NCBI RefSeq assembly: GCF_010435965.1 | Contig: NZ_JAAGAA010000009.1 | Location: 62,001-126,000 of the forward strand | Direction of reading: 5' to 3' | Source: Crenobacter caeni | Lineage (GTDB): Bacteria; Pseudomonadota; Gammaproteobacteria; Burkholderiales; Chromobacteriaceae | Length of the DNA stretch: 64,000 nt | Shown: one piece after another, positions 30,219-40,989 of the stretch | Numbering within the stretch: position 1 is the first letter of the stretch | How the letters are laid out: every line of letters begins with the position of its first letter | Made by a program: the position numbers and the translations under genes | The notes under the pieces: generated by a model | Seen by the model: the letters and a program-made list of their open reading frames with translations, nothing else | Database searches by the model: none | What the model was told of the DNA's origin: nothing

Positions 30219-30249
30219 TTCGCCCGTTTTTTGCCAGTTTTCGGGCGAA
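30219..30249 (+). terminator. Hairpin after GGDEF-EAL gene
   Basis: TTCGCCCG pairs with CGGGCGAA around a T-rich loop, starting 5 bases after the stop. The T-run lies in the loop rather than after the stem, so terminator function is uncertain. Confidence 0.5.
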
Positions 30250-30374
30250 AACTTGATAATAAGCAAATTATTTAATAGCCAACTTCTGCATAGTAGGGGC
30301 CGACCTCAAGGCACCGCATCCCGGTGCGGCGCCGTGCACGTCATTCGAACCGAGTTCACCTCATGGAGAGAAGC

Positions 30375-31469
30375 ATGCGTAAGTTGGCATTTGCAGTCAG
30401 TCTGGCCCTCGGCAGTGTTGCCGCCCACGCCGCCACCGTATACACCGGCGACAAGGTACAGGGCGTCCCCGTCATTTCCCAACTCGACATTGCCGACCTC
30501 GCGCCGGGCAAGACGCACCGCTTCATGTTCCAGGGCACCACCGACGGTATCGGCCAGCACTTCTACGTGCCGGTGGTCGTCGCCAAGGGGGCCAAGGCCG
30601 GCCCCAAGCTGGTGCTCAACAGCGGCAACCACGGTGACGAAGTGAACGGCATCCGCGCCGTGCAGAAGGTGATGGCCGGCCTCGACGCCGCCAAACTCTC
30701 CGGCACCGTCGTCGCGGTAACCGGCTCCAACCCCAACGCGATCAACCGCGTGACCCGCGAGTGGGCGAGCTACAACGACGGCGGCGCGTCGACCAACTTC
30801 AACCGCCTGTTCCCCGGCAAGGAAAAGGGCACCGCGCCCGAGCAGCACGCATGGCTGATGTGGAACAAGCTGTGGCAGGGTAACGTCGACTACGTGCTCG
30901 ACTTCCATACCCAGTCCACCGGCACCGACTTCCCCTTCTTCATCTACGCCGACTACCGCGACCCGCGCGTCGAGCGCATCGCCGAGCTGTTCCCGGCCGA
31001 CCAGATCAAGAAGGACCCGGGCGAGAAGGGCTCGACCGAGACCGAATTCGTCAGCGCCAAGATCCCGGCGGTGACGCTGGAGCTGGGTTCGCCGCGCAAA
31101 TTCGACGCGGACATGATCGCCCGCGGCGTGGAAGGCACCCGCAACGTGATGGTCGACCTGAAGATGATCGACGGCAAGATCGGCCGCACCGCCAAGACCG
31201 CCAAGACCTTCGTCGGCAACGACATGACGACCGTCCGTGCCGAGCAGGGCGGCTACGCCGAGATCCTGGTTAAGCTGGGCGACATGGTGAAGAAGGACCA
31301 GGTGGTGGCCCGCCAGCTCAACGTGTTCGGCGACACCGTCAAGGAGTACAAGGCGCCGGCCGACGGCAAGGTGCTCTCCACCGGTACCGACGCGGTGCGC
31401 GAGCCGCGCGCGACGCTGGTGCGTCTGCTGATCCAGAACCCGGACGCCAAGTGCGACAAGGGCTGCTAA
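30375..31469 (+). CDS. Secreted AstE/AspA-family zinc hydrolase
   Basis: 364 residues. A signal peptide (MRKLAFAVSLALGSVAAHAA) precedes an M14-like succinylglutamate desuccinylase/aspartoacylase domain. The zinc ligands are visible in GNHGDEVNGI (H-x-x-E) and VLDFHTQSTG (His), with a catalytic Glu candidate in VTLELGSP. The C-terminal part (about 290-355) is a small beta domain resembling a lipoyl-like fold (VKLGDMVKKDQVV, YKAPADGKVLSTG). Export to the periplasm is unlike cytoplasmic AstE, so the substrate is probably an acylated amino acid or peptide outside the cytoplasm (inference). The ATG at 30375 follows GGAGAG; an ATG at 30363 is possible but less well placed. Confidence 0.85.
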   Translation: MRKLAFAVSLALGSVAAHAATVYTGDKVQGVPVISQLDIADLAPGKTHRFMFQGTTDGIGQHFYVPVVVAKGAKAGPKLVLNSGNHGDEVNGIRAVQKVMAGLDAAKLSGTVVAVTGSNPNAINRVTREWASYNDGGASTNFNRLFPGKEKGTAPEQHAWLMWNKLWQGNVDYVLDFHTQSTGTDFPFFIYADYRDPRVERIAELFPADQIKKDPGEKGSTETEFVSAKIPAVTLELGSPRKFDADMIARGVEGTRNVMVDLKMIDGKIGRTAKTAKTFVGNDMTTVRAEQGGYAEILVKLGDMVKKDQVVARQLNVFGDTVKEYKAPADGKVLSTGTDAVREPRATLVRLLIQNPDAKCDKGC

Positions 31470-31487
31470 GCCTTTTTTGCTCCGTGC

Positions 31488-31514
31488 AAGCCCGCCGTCC
31501 GGCGGGCTTTTTGC
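31488..31514 (+). terminator. Terminator after zinc hydrolase gene
   Basis: A 9-bp stem AAGCCCGCC/GGCGGGCTT with a GTCC loop and T-run, 18 bases after the stop. Confidence 0.87.
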
Positions 31515-31565
31515 TTTTCGGGCGCGCCATCTAGACTGAAAGCACTTTCAGGCAAGGAGAGGGCG

Positions 31566-31964
31566 ATGGGACTTCTGGATCAACTGGCCGGCGCGGCGGG
31601 CGCAGGCGGGGGCGAGGGGCAGGGCATGGCCGGCGTGCTGGGCTCGCTGCTCGAACAAAACGGCGGCCTCTCCGGCCTGATCGACAAGTTCGGCCAACAG
31701 GGCTTAGGCGACGCGGCCGCGTCGTGGATGTCGACCGGCGAGAACCAGCCCATCAGCGCCGAGCAGATCGAGTCGGTGCTGGGCGGCACCCAACTGGGCG
31801 AGCTGGCCGGGCGTTTCGGGCTCGACAGCGCGACCATCGCGCAGGGCCTCTCCACGGCGTTGCCGCTGATGGTCGACAAGCTGACGCCGGACGGGCAGGT
31901 GCCGCAAGGCGGCGATTTGCTCTCGCAGGGTGTCGGCTTGCTCAAGGGCCTGTTCGGGCGCTAG
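31566..31964 (+). CDS. YidB-like DUF937 protein
   Basis: 132 residues, equal to E. coli YidB. It starts MGLLDQLAGAAG and has the family blocks LLEQNGGLSGLIDKFGQQGLGDAAASWMSTGENQPIS and ISAEQIESVLGG, with a C-terminal LTPDGQVPQGGDLLSQGVGLLKGLFGR. The function of DUF937/YidB proteins is not established. AGGAGAG at 31555-31561 precedes the ATG, and a small hairpin (arms CTGAAAG/CTTTCAG, 31536-31551) lies just upstream. A second, diverged copy follows after 9 bases, so they form a two-gene operon. Confidence 0.88.
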   Translation: MGLLDQLAGAAGAGGGEGQGMAGVLGSLLEQNGGLSGLIDKFGQQGLGDAAASWMSTGENQPISAEQIESVLGGTQLGELAGRFGLDSATIAQGLSTALPLMVDKLTPDGQVPQGGDLLSQGVGLLKGLFGR

Positions 31965-31973
31965 GAGGACGGG

Positions 31974-32369
31974 ATGAAGTGCTTCGACCGTTTGGGTGAA
32001 CTGAGCAACGGCGAGCCGCGGCACGACGCGGCGATGCGGGCGCTGGCGGCGTTGGTTGACGACCACGGGGGCTTGGCCGGCCTCGGCCAGCGTTTCCGCG
32101 ATATCGGCCTCGGAACCGAGCTTGATTCGTGGCTCGCCAGCGGCGAGAACCTGCCGATCACGGCCGCCGACGTGTACGTCGCGCTGGGCGAGGGCGCGGT
32201 TGAACAGTTCGCCGACATGACCGAGACCACCTCGCTCGCCGCGGCACGGCTGATGGCCGACTCGCTGCCCGAGCTCTTCGACCGGCTGACCCCAGGCGGC
32301 GTGCTGCCGGAGTCGGACGACGCGATCACCCGCTGGTTTTCCGCGCTGGGCGTACTGTTCGAACGCTAG
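31974..32369 (+). CDS. Diverged second DUF937 protein
   Basis: 131 residues. It shares the layout of the preceding YidB-like protein: HGGLAGLGQRFRDIGLGTELDSWLASGENLPIT aligns with the GGLSGLIDKFGQQGLG...WMSTGENQPIS block, and ELFDRLTPGGVLPESDD with LVDKLTPDGQVPQGGD. The N-terminus differs (MKCFDRLGELSNG), with no Gly-rich tail. This is a tandem duplication followed by divergence. GGAGGACGGG precedes the ATG. Function unknown; a heteromeric partnership with its neighbour is a guess. Confidence 0.82.
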   Translation: MKCFDRLGELSNGEPRHDAAMRALAALVDDHGGLAGLGQRFRDIGLGTELDSWLASGENLPITAADVYVALGEGAVEQFADMTETTSLAAARLMADSLPELFDRLTPGGVLPESDDAITRWFSALGVLFER

Positions 32370-32396
32370 GCGGGGTTACAATCGCGGCAGGACCCG

Positions 32397-32424
32397 ACAC
32401 GGCCCATCCGGGCCGTGTTTTTAT
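32397..32424 (+). terminator. Terminator after DUF937 pair
   Basis: A 9-bp stem ACACGGCCC/GGGCCGTGT with an ATCC loop, followed by a T-run, 28 bp after the stop. Confidence 0.87.
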
Positions 32425-32502
32425 TGGCTATGTCGTAATTAAAAGTTGTGGTGCTGTTGCTGACAGCGCTGGCTGTTATTGCGTCAGCCTCCCTTCCGCG
32501 TA

Positions 32503-32678
32503 GGCTCGCGCCGGCAACAAAGGCGCTGGCGAGGTTTTAAGCTGGCCCTTGTTCGAGCGATTCGACGGTAGCGAATCGCGAGTTGGCCAGCGCCTCGCCA
32601 GGGTCTTTGTTGACGGGGAAGTCGCGAGCCTTCGGGGGCGTTTGGGATGCAAGGGGCTTGTCGCTACAAGCCCCTTGC
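32503..32678. repeat. Nested inverted-repeat element
   Basis: The 423-bp gap between the DUF937 pair and the flavoprotein gene holds a nested palindromic structure. Outer arms GGCTCGCG (32503-32510) and CGCGAGCC (32623-32630). Next, arms 32515-32534 and 32593-32612 pair at 17 of 20 positions. Then GCTGGCC (32541-32547) pairs with GGCCAGC (32585-32591), and GCGATTCG with CGAATCGC at 32557-32579. A separate 13-bp hairpin (32649-32661 with 32666-32678, CGCT loop) follows. No gene is evident in this stretch. It could be a MITE-like or BIME-like intergenic repeat, or a transcribed RNA. Confidence 0.6.
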
Positions 32679-32792
32679 CCGTTCGCCGCGCGGAAGCGGC
32701 ACTCAAACAGGTCCGCGCAGCGGACACAAAACCTGGGCTCAACCCACCAACTTACAATTGGGATATCAGCTTTTGATTTTCGGAAAGATTGC

Positions 32793-34034
32793 ATGACTTC
32801 CAGCAGCACACCCCGCGCGGTGGTGATCGGCGGCGGCCCGGCCGGGCTGATGGCCGCCGAGCGCATCGCCGCGGCCGGTTTCGAGTGCGCGGTGTACGAC
32901 GCGATGCCGTCGGTCGGGCGCAAGTTCCTGCTCGCTGGCGTCGGCGGGCTCAACATCACGCACAGTGAGCCGTGGCCGGCTTTTGTCGAGCGTTACGGCG
33001 AGCGTGCCGACGTGCTCAGGCCGTGGCTGGACGCCTTCGATAACCGGATGCTCTGCGACTGGGTACACGCGCTGGGCGTCGACACCTTCGTCGGCAGCTC
33101 GGGCAAGGTGTTCCCCAGCCAGATGAAGGCGGCGCCGCTGTTGCGCGCGTGGCTCGCCCGCCTGCGCGGCGCCGGCGTGGCGTTCCACCCGCGCGCGCGC
33201 TGGCAGGGTTGGGCGGACGACGGCGTGCTGTGCTTCGATACGCCCGAGGGCCGGCAGTCGGTGACCGCCGACGCGGTGGTGCTGGCCTTGGGCGGCGGCA
33301 GCTGGAAGAAGCTCGGTTCGGACGGCGCGTGGGTGGAGCTGCTTGAGCAGGCCGGCGTCGCGGTGGCGCCGCTTGCGCCGTCCAACTGCGGCTTCGAGCG
33401 ACGCTGGTCGGACTTCTTGCTCGAGCGTTTCGCCGGCGAGGCGGTCAAGTCGGTTGGTTTGGCGGTTGCGGACGCCCACGGCAAGCTGGCGTTCCGGCGC
33501 GCGGGTTTCGTGATCAGCCGCTACGGCGTCGAGGGCGGTGGAGTGTACGCGCTGTCGGCGCGCTTGCGCGACGCGATCGAGCGGGACGGGCATGCGACGC
33601 TGTGGGTCGATTTGCTGCCTGATTTCAGCCCTGAGCGGGTGGCGGCCGAACTGGCCCGCCCGCGCGGCGCCCGTTCGCTCGCCAGCCACCTGCAAAGCCG
33701 GCTGGGGCTCAAGGGCGTGCGCATGGCGCTGGTGCACGAGTGCCTGGACAAGGCGACCATCGCCGAGCCGGCTCGGCTCGCCGCCGCGCTCAAGGCCTTG
33801 CCGATCAGGCTTGACGCGCCACGCCCGCTCGATGAGGCGATCAGCAGCGCGGGCGGCGTGCGTTTCGACGAACTGGATGGCCAGCTGATGCTAAGAAAGC
33901 GCCCCGGCGTGTTCTGCGCGGGCGAGATGCTCGACTGGGAGGCGCCGACCGGCGGCTATTTGCTGACCGCGTGCTTCGCGACCGGCCGCGCCGCCGGCGA
34001 CGGAGCCGCGCGTTACCTGCGGGCACGGACCTAG
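32793..34034 (+). CDS. HI0933-family FAD-dependent oxidoreductase
   Basis: 413 residues. The N-terminal dinucleotide-binding motif is VVIGGGPAGLMAAERIAAAG. The family block MPSVGRKFLLAGVGGLNITHSE and the C-terminal FCAGEMLDWEAPTGGYLLTACFATGRAAGDGAA place it in the HI0933/BaiN-like flavoprotein group (the shorter TIGR03862-type). The electron donor and substrate are unknown. I chose the ATG at 32793 (MTSSSTPRAVVIGGG). The frame is open back to 32583 but overlaps the palindromic element and has no coding character. It ends four bases into the converging nlpD gene. Confidence 0.9.
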   Translation: MTSSSTPRAVVIGGGPAGLMAAERIAAAGFECAVYDAMPSVGRKFLLAGVGGLNITHSEPWPAFVERYGERADVLRPWLDAFDNRMLCDWVHALGVDTFVGSSGKVFPSQMKAAPLLRAWLARLRGAGVAFHPRARWQGWADDGVLCFDTPEGRQSVTADAVVLALGGGSWKKLGSDGAWVELLEQAGVAVAPLAPSNCGFERRWSDFLLERFAGEAVKSVGLAVADAHGKLAFRRAGFVISRYGVEGGGVYALSARLRDAIERDGHATLWVDLLPDFSPERVAAELARPRGARSLASHLQSRLGLKGVRMALVHECLDKATIAEPARLAAALKALPIRLDAPRPLDEAISSAGGVRFDELDGQLMLRKRPGVFCAGEMLDWEAPTGGYLLTACFATGRAAGDGAARYLRART

Positions 34035-34726
34035 TTCAGGTAGGGCAACGGGTCGACCGCCTGGCCGCGCACGCGCACTTCGAAGTGCAGCTTGACGCGG
34101 TCGGCGCCGCTAGAACCCGCGGTCGCGATCTGCTGGCCGCGTCGCACCGTCTGCCCTTCGCCGACCAACAGGCGCTGGTTGTGCGCGTACGCGGTCAGGT
34201 GGTGCTCGTCGTGCTTGACGATCAGCAGGTTGCCGTAGGCGCGGATGCCTTGGCCCGCGTAGACGACCTTGCCCGGCGACGCGACGCGCACCGGGTCTCC
34301 CAGCTTGGCGGCGATATCGACGCCCTTGTTGCGGCTAGAGAAGCGCGCGATCAGCGGACCCTTGAGAGGCCAGTCGAGCTTGATGGCCGGGCGTGCCGGG
34401 GCGGGTTTTGGCGGATTAACCGGGCGGCCGGCACTCGGGCGCTTGGGCGCTGTGGAGACGGACGGGGAGCCTGCGTAAGTCGGCGGCGGGATTACCCTGA
34501 GCACCTGGCCTGCGTTGAGCTCGGCCGGGTTGGCGATGCGGTTCCAGCGCGTGAGTTCGGCGACGCTGCGCCCGTGGCGGCGCGCGATGCTGAAGAGGGT
34601 GTCGCCGGGCTGTACCCGGTAGTGGCCGGCGCTGACGGGCGGGTACGCGCTCGTCCCAGCGCAGGCGGTGAGCAAGGCGGCGAGCGAAAGCGGGACGAGG
34701 CGAAGCAGGGCAGAGCGGAACAGCAT
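34031..34726 (-). CDS. nlpD: LysM/M23 lipoprotein NlpD
   Basis: 231 residues. The lipoprotein signal ends LAALLTAC. A LysM domain covers about residues 36-79 (HYRVQPGDTLFSIARRHGRSVAELTRWN) and a C-terminal LytM/M23 domain about 125-230. The M23 domain lacks the catalytic His of the first zinc motif (NKGVDIAAKLGD where an active enzyme has H-x-x-x-D), though YAHN and LHFEVR remain. This matches NlpD, a catalytically inactive activator of the amidase AmiC in septal peptidoglycan splitting. Usual neighbours of nlpD (pcm/surE, rpoS) are absent, so it may be a paralogue. Confidence 0.85.
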   Translation of the reverse strand: MLFRSALLRLVPLSLAALLTACAGTSAYPPVSAGHYRVQPGDTLFSIARRHGRSVAELTRWNRIANPAELNAGQVLRVIPPPTYAGSPSVSTAPKRPSAGRPVNPPKPAPARPAIKLDWPLKGPLIARFSSRNKGVDIAAKLGDPVRVASPGKVVYAGQGIRAYGNLLIVKHDEHHLTAYAHNQRLLVGEGQTVRRGQQIATAGSSGADRVKLHFEVRVRGQAVDPLPYLN

Positions 34727-34761
34727 CGGCCAATTCTACACTGCGTCCCCTTCAGAACGGA

Positions 34762-34788
34762 CAAGGCGCCGGATAAACCGGCGCCTTG
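34762..34788 (-). terminator. Hairpin between gltD and nlpD
   Basis: CAAGGCGCCGG pairs with CCGGCGCCTTG around a 5-nt loop (11-bp stem), 41 bp beyond the gltD stop on the minus strand. The T-tail is poor (TGTCCGTT), so it is a possible terminator only. Confidence 0.6.
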
Positions 34789-34829
34789 CTTGCGCAGGAT
34801 CAAGCGGGCGGGGCGAAGCCCGCGCCGCC

Positions 34830-36248
<1,419 letters not shown>

Positions 36249-36291
36249 CTATTCCTTGCCGGCGCCCGCGGCAGGCGGGCGCCGTCCGCGG

Positions 36292-39200
36292 TCAGTCTTT
36301 CAACAGGGATTCCAGCTTCGCCGCCTTGGGCTTGACGAGCCAGAAGTAGTCGACGTAGTCGTCGAAGTTCTCCAGCATCGCGCGGCCGGTCTCGGAACCG
36401 GTCAGCTCGACATGCTTGGCGATCTTCTCCAGCAGGAAGGCGCGGTACATGCCCATCGCCTCACCGTTGATCAGGTGGATGTCGACCAGTTCGTTGTTGT
36501 AGCGGTACGGGAAGCGCTCGTTCCTGTCGTAGACGAAGGCGAAGCCGCCGGTCATGCCCGCGCCGAAGTTGTAGCCGGTCTCGCCCAGCACGACGACGGT
36601 GCCGCCGGTCATGTACTCGCAGCAGTGGTCGCCCGCGCCCTCGATCACCGCCAGCGCGCCCGAGTTGCGTACGGCGAAGCGCTCGCCCGCGACGCCCGCC
36701 GCGAACAGCTGGCCGCCGGTCGCGCCGTACAGACAGGTGTTGCCGATGATGATGGACTCGCTCGCCTTGTAGCTCGCGGCTTTGGGCGGGTAGATCACCA
36801 CGCGGCCGCCGGCCATGCCCTTGCCGACGTAGTCGTTGGCATCGCCTTCCAGTTCGAGGTGCAGCCCTGGCGCGTTCCACACGCCCAGGCTCTGGCCGGC
36901 CGAGCCGGTCAGCTTGACCTTCAGGCAGCCGAACGGCAGGCCTTCGGCGCCGTGCACGCGGGCGATCTCGCCGGAGAGGCGCGCGCCGATCGAGCGGTGG
37001 ATATTCTCGACCGGATACTCGAGCTGCAGCATCTGCTTGGCCGCGATCGCACCCTTCGCGTCGGAAAGCATCTGCTGCGCAAGCTCGCCCTTGTCAAACG
37101 AGGGGTTGGACTCGCTGACGCAGAAGCGCGGCTCGCTGTCCGGCACCTGGCCCAGGCTGATCAGCGGGGCGAGGTCGAGCTTCTGCTGCTTGGCGGTCTC
37201 GCCCTCGGCAAGCTCGATCAGGTCCATGCGGCCGATCAGCTCTTCCATGCTGCGCACGCCCAGCTTGGCCATCCATTCGCGCGTCTCGCGGGCGATGAAC
37301 AGGAAGTAGTTCATCACCATCTCGGGCAGGCCGATGAAGTACTTCGAGCGCAGCTTCACTTCCTGGGTGGCGACGCCGGTCGCGCAGTTGTTCAGGTGGC
37401 AGATGCGCAGGTACTTGCAGCCGAGCGCGACCATCGGGCCGGTGCCGAAGCCGAAGCTCTCGGCGCCGAGCGCGGCGGCCTTGACCACGTCAAGACCGGT
37501 CTTCAGGCCGCCGTCGGTCTGCACGCGCACGCGGCCGCGCAGGCCGTTGGCACGCAGCACCTGCTGCGCCTCGGACAGGCCCAGCTCCCACGGCGTGCCG
37601 GCGTATTTGACCGAGGTCAGCGGCGATGCGCCGGTGCCGCCGTCGTAGCCGGAGATGGTGATCAGGTCGGCGTAGGCCTTGGCCACGCCGGCGGCAACGG
37701 TGCCGACGCCCGGTTCGGCAACCAGCTTGACCGAAACCAGCGCCGACGGGTTGACTTCCTTCAGGTCGAAGATCAGCTGCGCTAGGTCTTCGATCGAGTA
37801 GATGTCGTGGTGCGGCGGCGGCGAGATCAGGCTGACGCCTTCCTTGGCGTGGCGCAGGCGGGCGATCAGGCCGGACACCTTGTCGCCCGGCAGCTGGCCG
37901 CCTTCGCCGGGCTTGGCGCCCTGTGCGACCTTGATCTGCAGCACCTCGGCGTTGACCAGGTAGTGCGGGGTGACGCCGAAGCGGCCGGAAGCCACCTGCT
38001 TGATCTTCGACATCTTCTCGGTGCCGTAGCGCGCCGCGTCTTCGCCGCCTTCGCCGCTGTTGGAGCGGCCGCCCAGGCGGTTCATCGCGATCGCCAGCGC
38101 CTCGTGCGCCTCGGGCGAGAGCGCGCCCAGCGACATGCCGGCGGAGTCGAAGCGCTTGAGGATGGCCTCGATCGGCTCGACCTCGTCCAGCGGGATCGGC
38201 GTCGGCGCGAGCTTGAGCTGCATCAGGTCGCGGAACATGGCGACCGGGCGGGTGTTCACCAGGTGCGCGTAGGTCTGGTACGCGTCGTAGTCGTCGTTCT
38301 GTACTGCCTTTTGCAGCATGGTGACGACGTCCGGGTTGTACGCGTGGTACTCCTCGCCGTGCACGTACTTGAGCAGGCCGCCCTGCGTCAGCGGACGCAT
38401 CGGGTTGAACGCGTAGCGGGACAGTTTCTTCTGATCGTCCTCGAAGTCGTCGAAGCTGGCGCCGCCGATGCGCGAGACGGTGCCCTTCAGGCACAGCTCG
38501 ACCACGTCGCCGTGTACGCCGACCGCTTCAAAAAGCTGGGCGCCGCGGTAGGACGCGATGGTCGAGATGCCCATCTTGGAGAGCACCTTCAACAGGCCCT
38601 TGTTGATGCCCTTGCGGTAGTGCTGCAGCGCCTCGTTGACCTTGCACTTGACCTCGCCGCTTTGCACCAGCTCGATGATGCTCTGGTAGGCGAGGTAGGG
38701 GTAGACCGCGGTCGCGCCGTAGCCGATCAGGCACGCCATCTGGTGCGCGTCGCGCACGGTGCCGGTCTCGACCACGATATTGGTCTTGCAGCGCAGGCCG
38801 GCGTCGATCAGCGCGTGGTGTACCGCGCCGGTCGCGAACAGCGCGTGGATGGGCAGGCGGTTCGCGGTGAGGTTGCGGTCGGACAGCACGACGACGACCG
38901 TTCCTTCGCGCACCGCGTCGGTCACGTGGCGGGCGAGGCGGCGCAGCGCGTCTTCCAGCGCGCCTTCGGCCGGGTCGTAGCACAGGTCGAAGCTGGTCGA
39001 CTTCAGGTAGGCCTCGGGGCGGGTGGTGACGCGCACGAACTTCTCGTGGCTGAGCACCGGGCTGCGCACTTCGAGGCGCTTGGCGTGCTCGGCGCTCTCT
39101 TCGAACATATTGCGCTCGGGGCCGAACACCGAGTTGAGCGACATCACCACCGCCTCGCGGATCGGGTCGATCGGCGGGTTGGTCACCTGTGCGAACTGCT

Positions 39201-40740
39201 GGCGCAGGTAGTCGTATGGAGAGCGCACCTTCTGGCTGAGCACCGCCATCGGGGTGTCGTCGCCCATCGAGCCGACCGCCTCCTGGCCGTCCTCGGCGAG
39301 CACGCGCAGGATCTGGTCGCGCTCCTCGAAGCTCAGGTTGAACAGCTTCTGCAGCGTCAGCAGTTGCTGCTTGGGCATCGCCTCGAGCTGGCTGTCGTCC
39401 TCGATGGAGAGCTCGAGATACTGCGCGGACTCCTTGATCCACTGGCGGTACGGCTTGGCGCTCTTGAGCTGGGCGTCGATCTGTTCGGGCAGCAAGAGCT
39501 CGCCGGTGGCCAGATCGGCCGCGAACAGCTGGCCGGGCTTGACGCGGCCCTTCCTGACCACGTCTTCGGGCTTGTAGTCCCACACGCCGACTTCGGACGC
39601 GATGGTCAGCACGTTGTCTTTTGTCAGCACCCAGCGCGCCGGGCGCAGGCCGTTGCGGTCGAGCATGCACGCCGCGTAGCGGCCGTCGGTCAGCACGATG
39701 CCGGCCGGGCCGTCCCACGGCTCCATGTGCATCGAGTTGAATTCGTAGAACGCGCGCAGGTCCTTGTCGGTCGAGTCGACGTTCTGCCACGCTGGGGGCA
39801 CCAACAGGCGCAGCGCGCGGAACAGCGGGATGCCGCCCATCAGCAGGCCTTCGAGCATGTTGTCGAGGCTCATCGAGTCGGAGCCGTCGGTCTGCACGAT
39901 GGGGCGCACCGCGTCCATGTCGAGGTGCTCGGACGCCATGATGCGTTCGCGTGCGCGCGCCCAGTTGCGGTTGCCCTGCACGGTGTTGATCTCGCCGTTG
40001 TGCGCGAGGAAGCGGAACGGCTGCGCGAGCTTCCACTGCGGCCAGGTATTGGTCGAGAAGCGCTGGTGGAACACCGCCAGGCTGGACTCGAAGCGCGGGT
40101 CCTTCAGGTCGAGGTAGAACTCGGGCAGGTTGTCCGGCGTGACCAGGCCCTTGTACGACAGCGTGTGCGGCGACAGCGTCGGCAGGTAGAAGTAGGCGTC
40201 GTCGGCCTTGTTCGCCTTCTCGGCCATGCGGCGTGCCATATACAGGCGGCGCTGGAAGGTCGGCTCGTCCATGCCGAACGGGCAGTTGACGAAGACCTGG
40301 ACCATCGCCGGCAGGGTCTCCAGCGCGACTTTGCCGCAGGCGTCGGTATTGACCGGCACCGTGCGGAAGCCGGCGACCTCGAGCGACTGCTCTTCGAGGT
40401 ATTCCTTGAGGCGGCGCAGGCTCTTCTGGCCGGCGGCCTCGTCAGGGTGGTGGAACACCAGCCCCGCAGCGTACACTGCCTTGAGCGAGAGCCCCGCTTC
40501 CTGCGCGACCGCGCGCAAAAAGCCGTCCGGTTTGCGGAAGAGGAGGCCGCAGCCGTCGCCCGACTTGCCGTCGGCGGCGACCGCGCCGCGGTGCGTCAGT
40601 TTGGCGAGCGAGGAGATCGCGGTGCCGACCAGCCAGTGGCTGGGCTTGTCGTCCAGCTGGGCGATCAGGCCGAAACCGCAGCTGTCCTGCTCGAAGTCCG
40701 GGCGATACAACGTGCCCGCTAGCCAGCGCTGTCTGTCCAT
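36292..40740 (-). CDS. gltB: Glutamate synthase large subunit
   Basis: 1482 residues. It converts glutamine plus 2-oxoglutarate to two glutamates in ammonia assimilation. Cys21 (in [12 protein letters not shown]) becomes the N-terminal nucleophile of the glutaminase domain after loss of a 20-residue propeptide. The central domain precedes the FMN-binding synthase domain ([46 protein letters not shown]). The 3Fe-4S motif [15 protein letters not shown] is intact, and the C-terminal GXGXG beta-helix domain follows. It is the first gene of gltBD and is transcribed divergently from the phospholipase-D gene across about 250 bp. Confidence 0.98.
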   Translation of the reverse strand: MDRQRWLAGTLYRPDFEQDSCGFGLIAQLDDKPSHWLVGTAISSLAKLTHRGAVAADGKSGDGCGLLFRKPDGFLRAVAQEAGLSLKAVYAAGLVFHHPDEAAGQKSLRRLKEYLEEQSLEVAGFRTVPVNTDACGKVALETLPAMVQVFVNCPFGMDEPTFQRRLYMARRMAEKANKADDAYFYLPTLSPHTLSYKGLVTPDNLPEFYLDLKDPRFESSLAVFHQRFSTNTWPQWKLAQPFRFLAHNGEINTVQGNRNWARARERIMASEHLDMDAVRPIVQTDGSDSMSLDNMLEGLLMGGIPLFRALRLLVPPAWQNVDSTDKDLRAFYEFNSMHMEPWDGPAGIVLTDGRYAACMLDRNGLRPARWVLTKDNVLTIASEVGVWDYKPEDVVRKGRVKPGQLFAADLATGELLLPEQIDAQLKSAKPYRQWIKESAQYLELSIEDDSQLEAMPKQQLLTLQKLFNLSFEERDQILRVLAEDGQEAVGSMGDDTPMAVLSQKVRSPYDYLRQQFAQVTNPPIDPIREAVVMSLNSVFGPERNMFEESAEHAKRLEVRSPVLSHEKFVRVTTRPEAYLKSTSFDLCYDPAEGALEDALRRLARHVTDAVREGTVVVVLSDRNLTANRLPIHALFATGAVHHALIDAGLRCKTNIVVETGTVRDAHQMACLIGYGATAVYPYLAYQSIIELVQSGEVKCKVNEALQHYRKGINKGLLKVLSKMGISTIASYRGAQLFEAVGVHGDVVELCLKGTVSRIGGASFDDFEDDQKKLSRYAFNPMRPLTQGGLLKYVHGEEYHAYNPDVVTMLQKAVQNDDYDAYQTYAHLVNTRPVAMFRDLMQLKLAPTPIPLDEVEPIEAILKRFDSAGMSLGALSPEAHEALAIAMNRLGGRSNSGEGGEDAARYGTEKMSKIKQVASGRFGVTPHYLVNAEVLQIKVAQGAKPGEGGQLPGDKVSGLIARLRHAKEGVSLISPPPHHDIYSIEDLAQLIFDLKEVNPSALVSVKLVAEPGVGTVAAGVAKAYADLITISGYDGGTGASPLTSVKYAGTPWELGLSEAQQVLRANGLRGRVRVQTDGGLKTGLDVVKAAALGAESFGFGTGPMVALGCKYLRICHLNNCATGVATQEVKLRSKYFIGLPEMVMNYFLFIARETREWMAKLGVRSMEELIGRMDLIELAEGETAKQQKLDLAPLISLGQVPDSEPRFCVSESNPSFDKGELAQQMLSDAKGAIAAKQMLQLEYPVENIHRSIGARLSGEIARVHGAEGLPFGCLKVKLTGSAGQSLGVWNAPGLHLELEGDANDYVGKGMAGGRVVIYPPKAASYKASESIIIGNTCLYGATGGQLFAAGVAGERFAVRNSGALAVIEGAGDHCCEYMTGGTVVVLGETGYNFGAGMTGGFAFVYDRNERFPYRYNNELVDIHLINGEAMGMYRAFLLEKIAKHVELTGSETGRAMLENFDDYVDYFWLVKPKAAKLESLLKD

Positions 40741-40989
40741 GTGGGTTGCCTGCTATTAATGTGAAACGAATGACTTGATTCTAAAGTCATAAGTGGCAAG
40801 GCCGCAACACGTATTTGTGCGGTGCGAAATGCAATACAAAACAGTAACTTGCGTGATTTTTACGGGGTTTCCCTAAGGCGCATTGATGCAGTTGCATTTG
40901 TGTTTTTGAGACGCCGGTTTTAATTATGGCGACGGTTTGACCGGGCGCAGTGACGCCTGTCATCAATTGTGTTGCGCATATTGTCAGAC

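Noticed and set aside
32583-32792. N-terminal extension of the flavoprotein to base 32583
   Set aside because: It runs through the palindromic element, is Arg/Ser-rich and unlike any dinucleotide-binding N-terminus; the ATG at 32793 gives the normal start before GGGPAG.
37807-40722. A 971-codon open frame on the plus strand opposite gltB
   Set aside because: It is a GC-bias shadow of gltB, whose protein is complete and has all catalytic motifs; the shadow has low-complexity Arg/Ala/Val/His content and no family resemblance.
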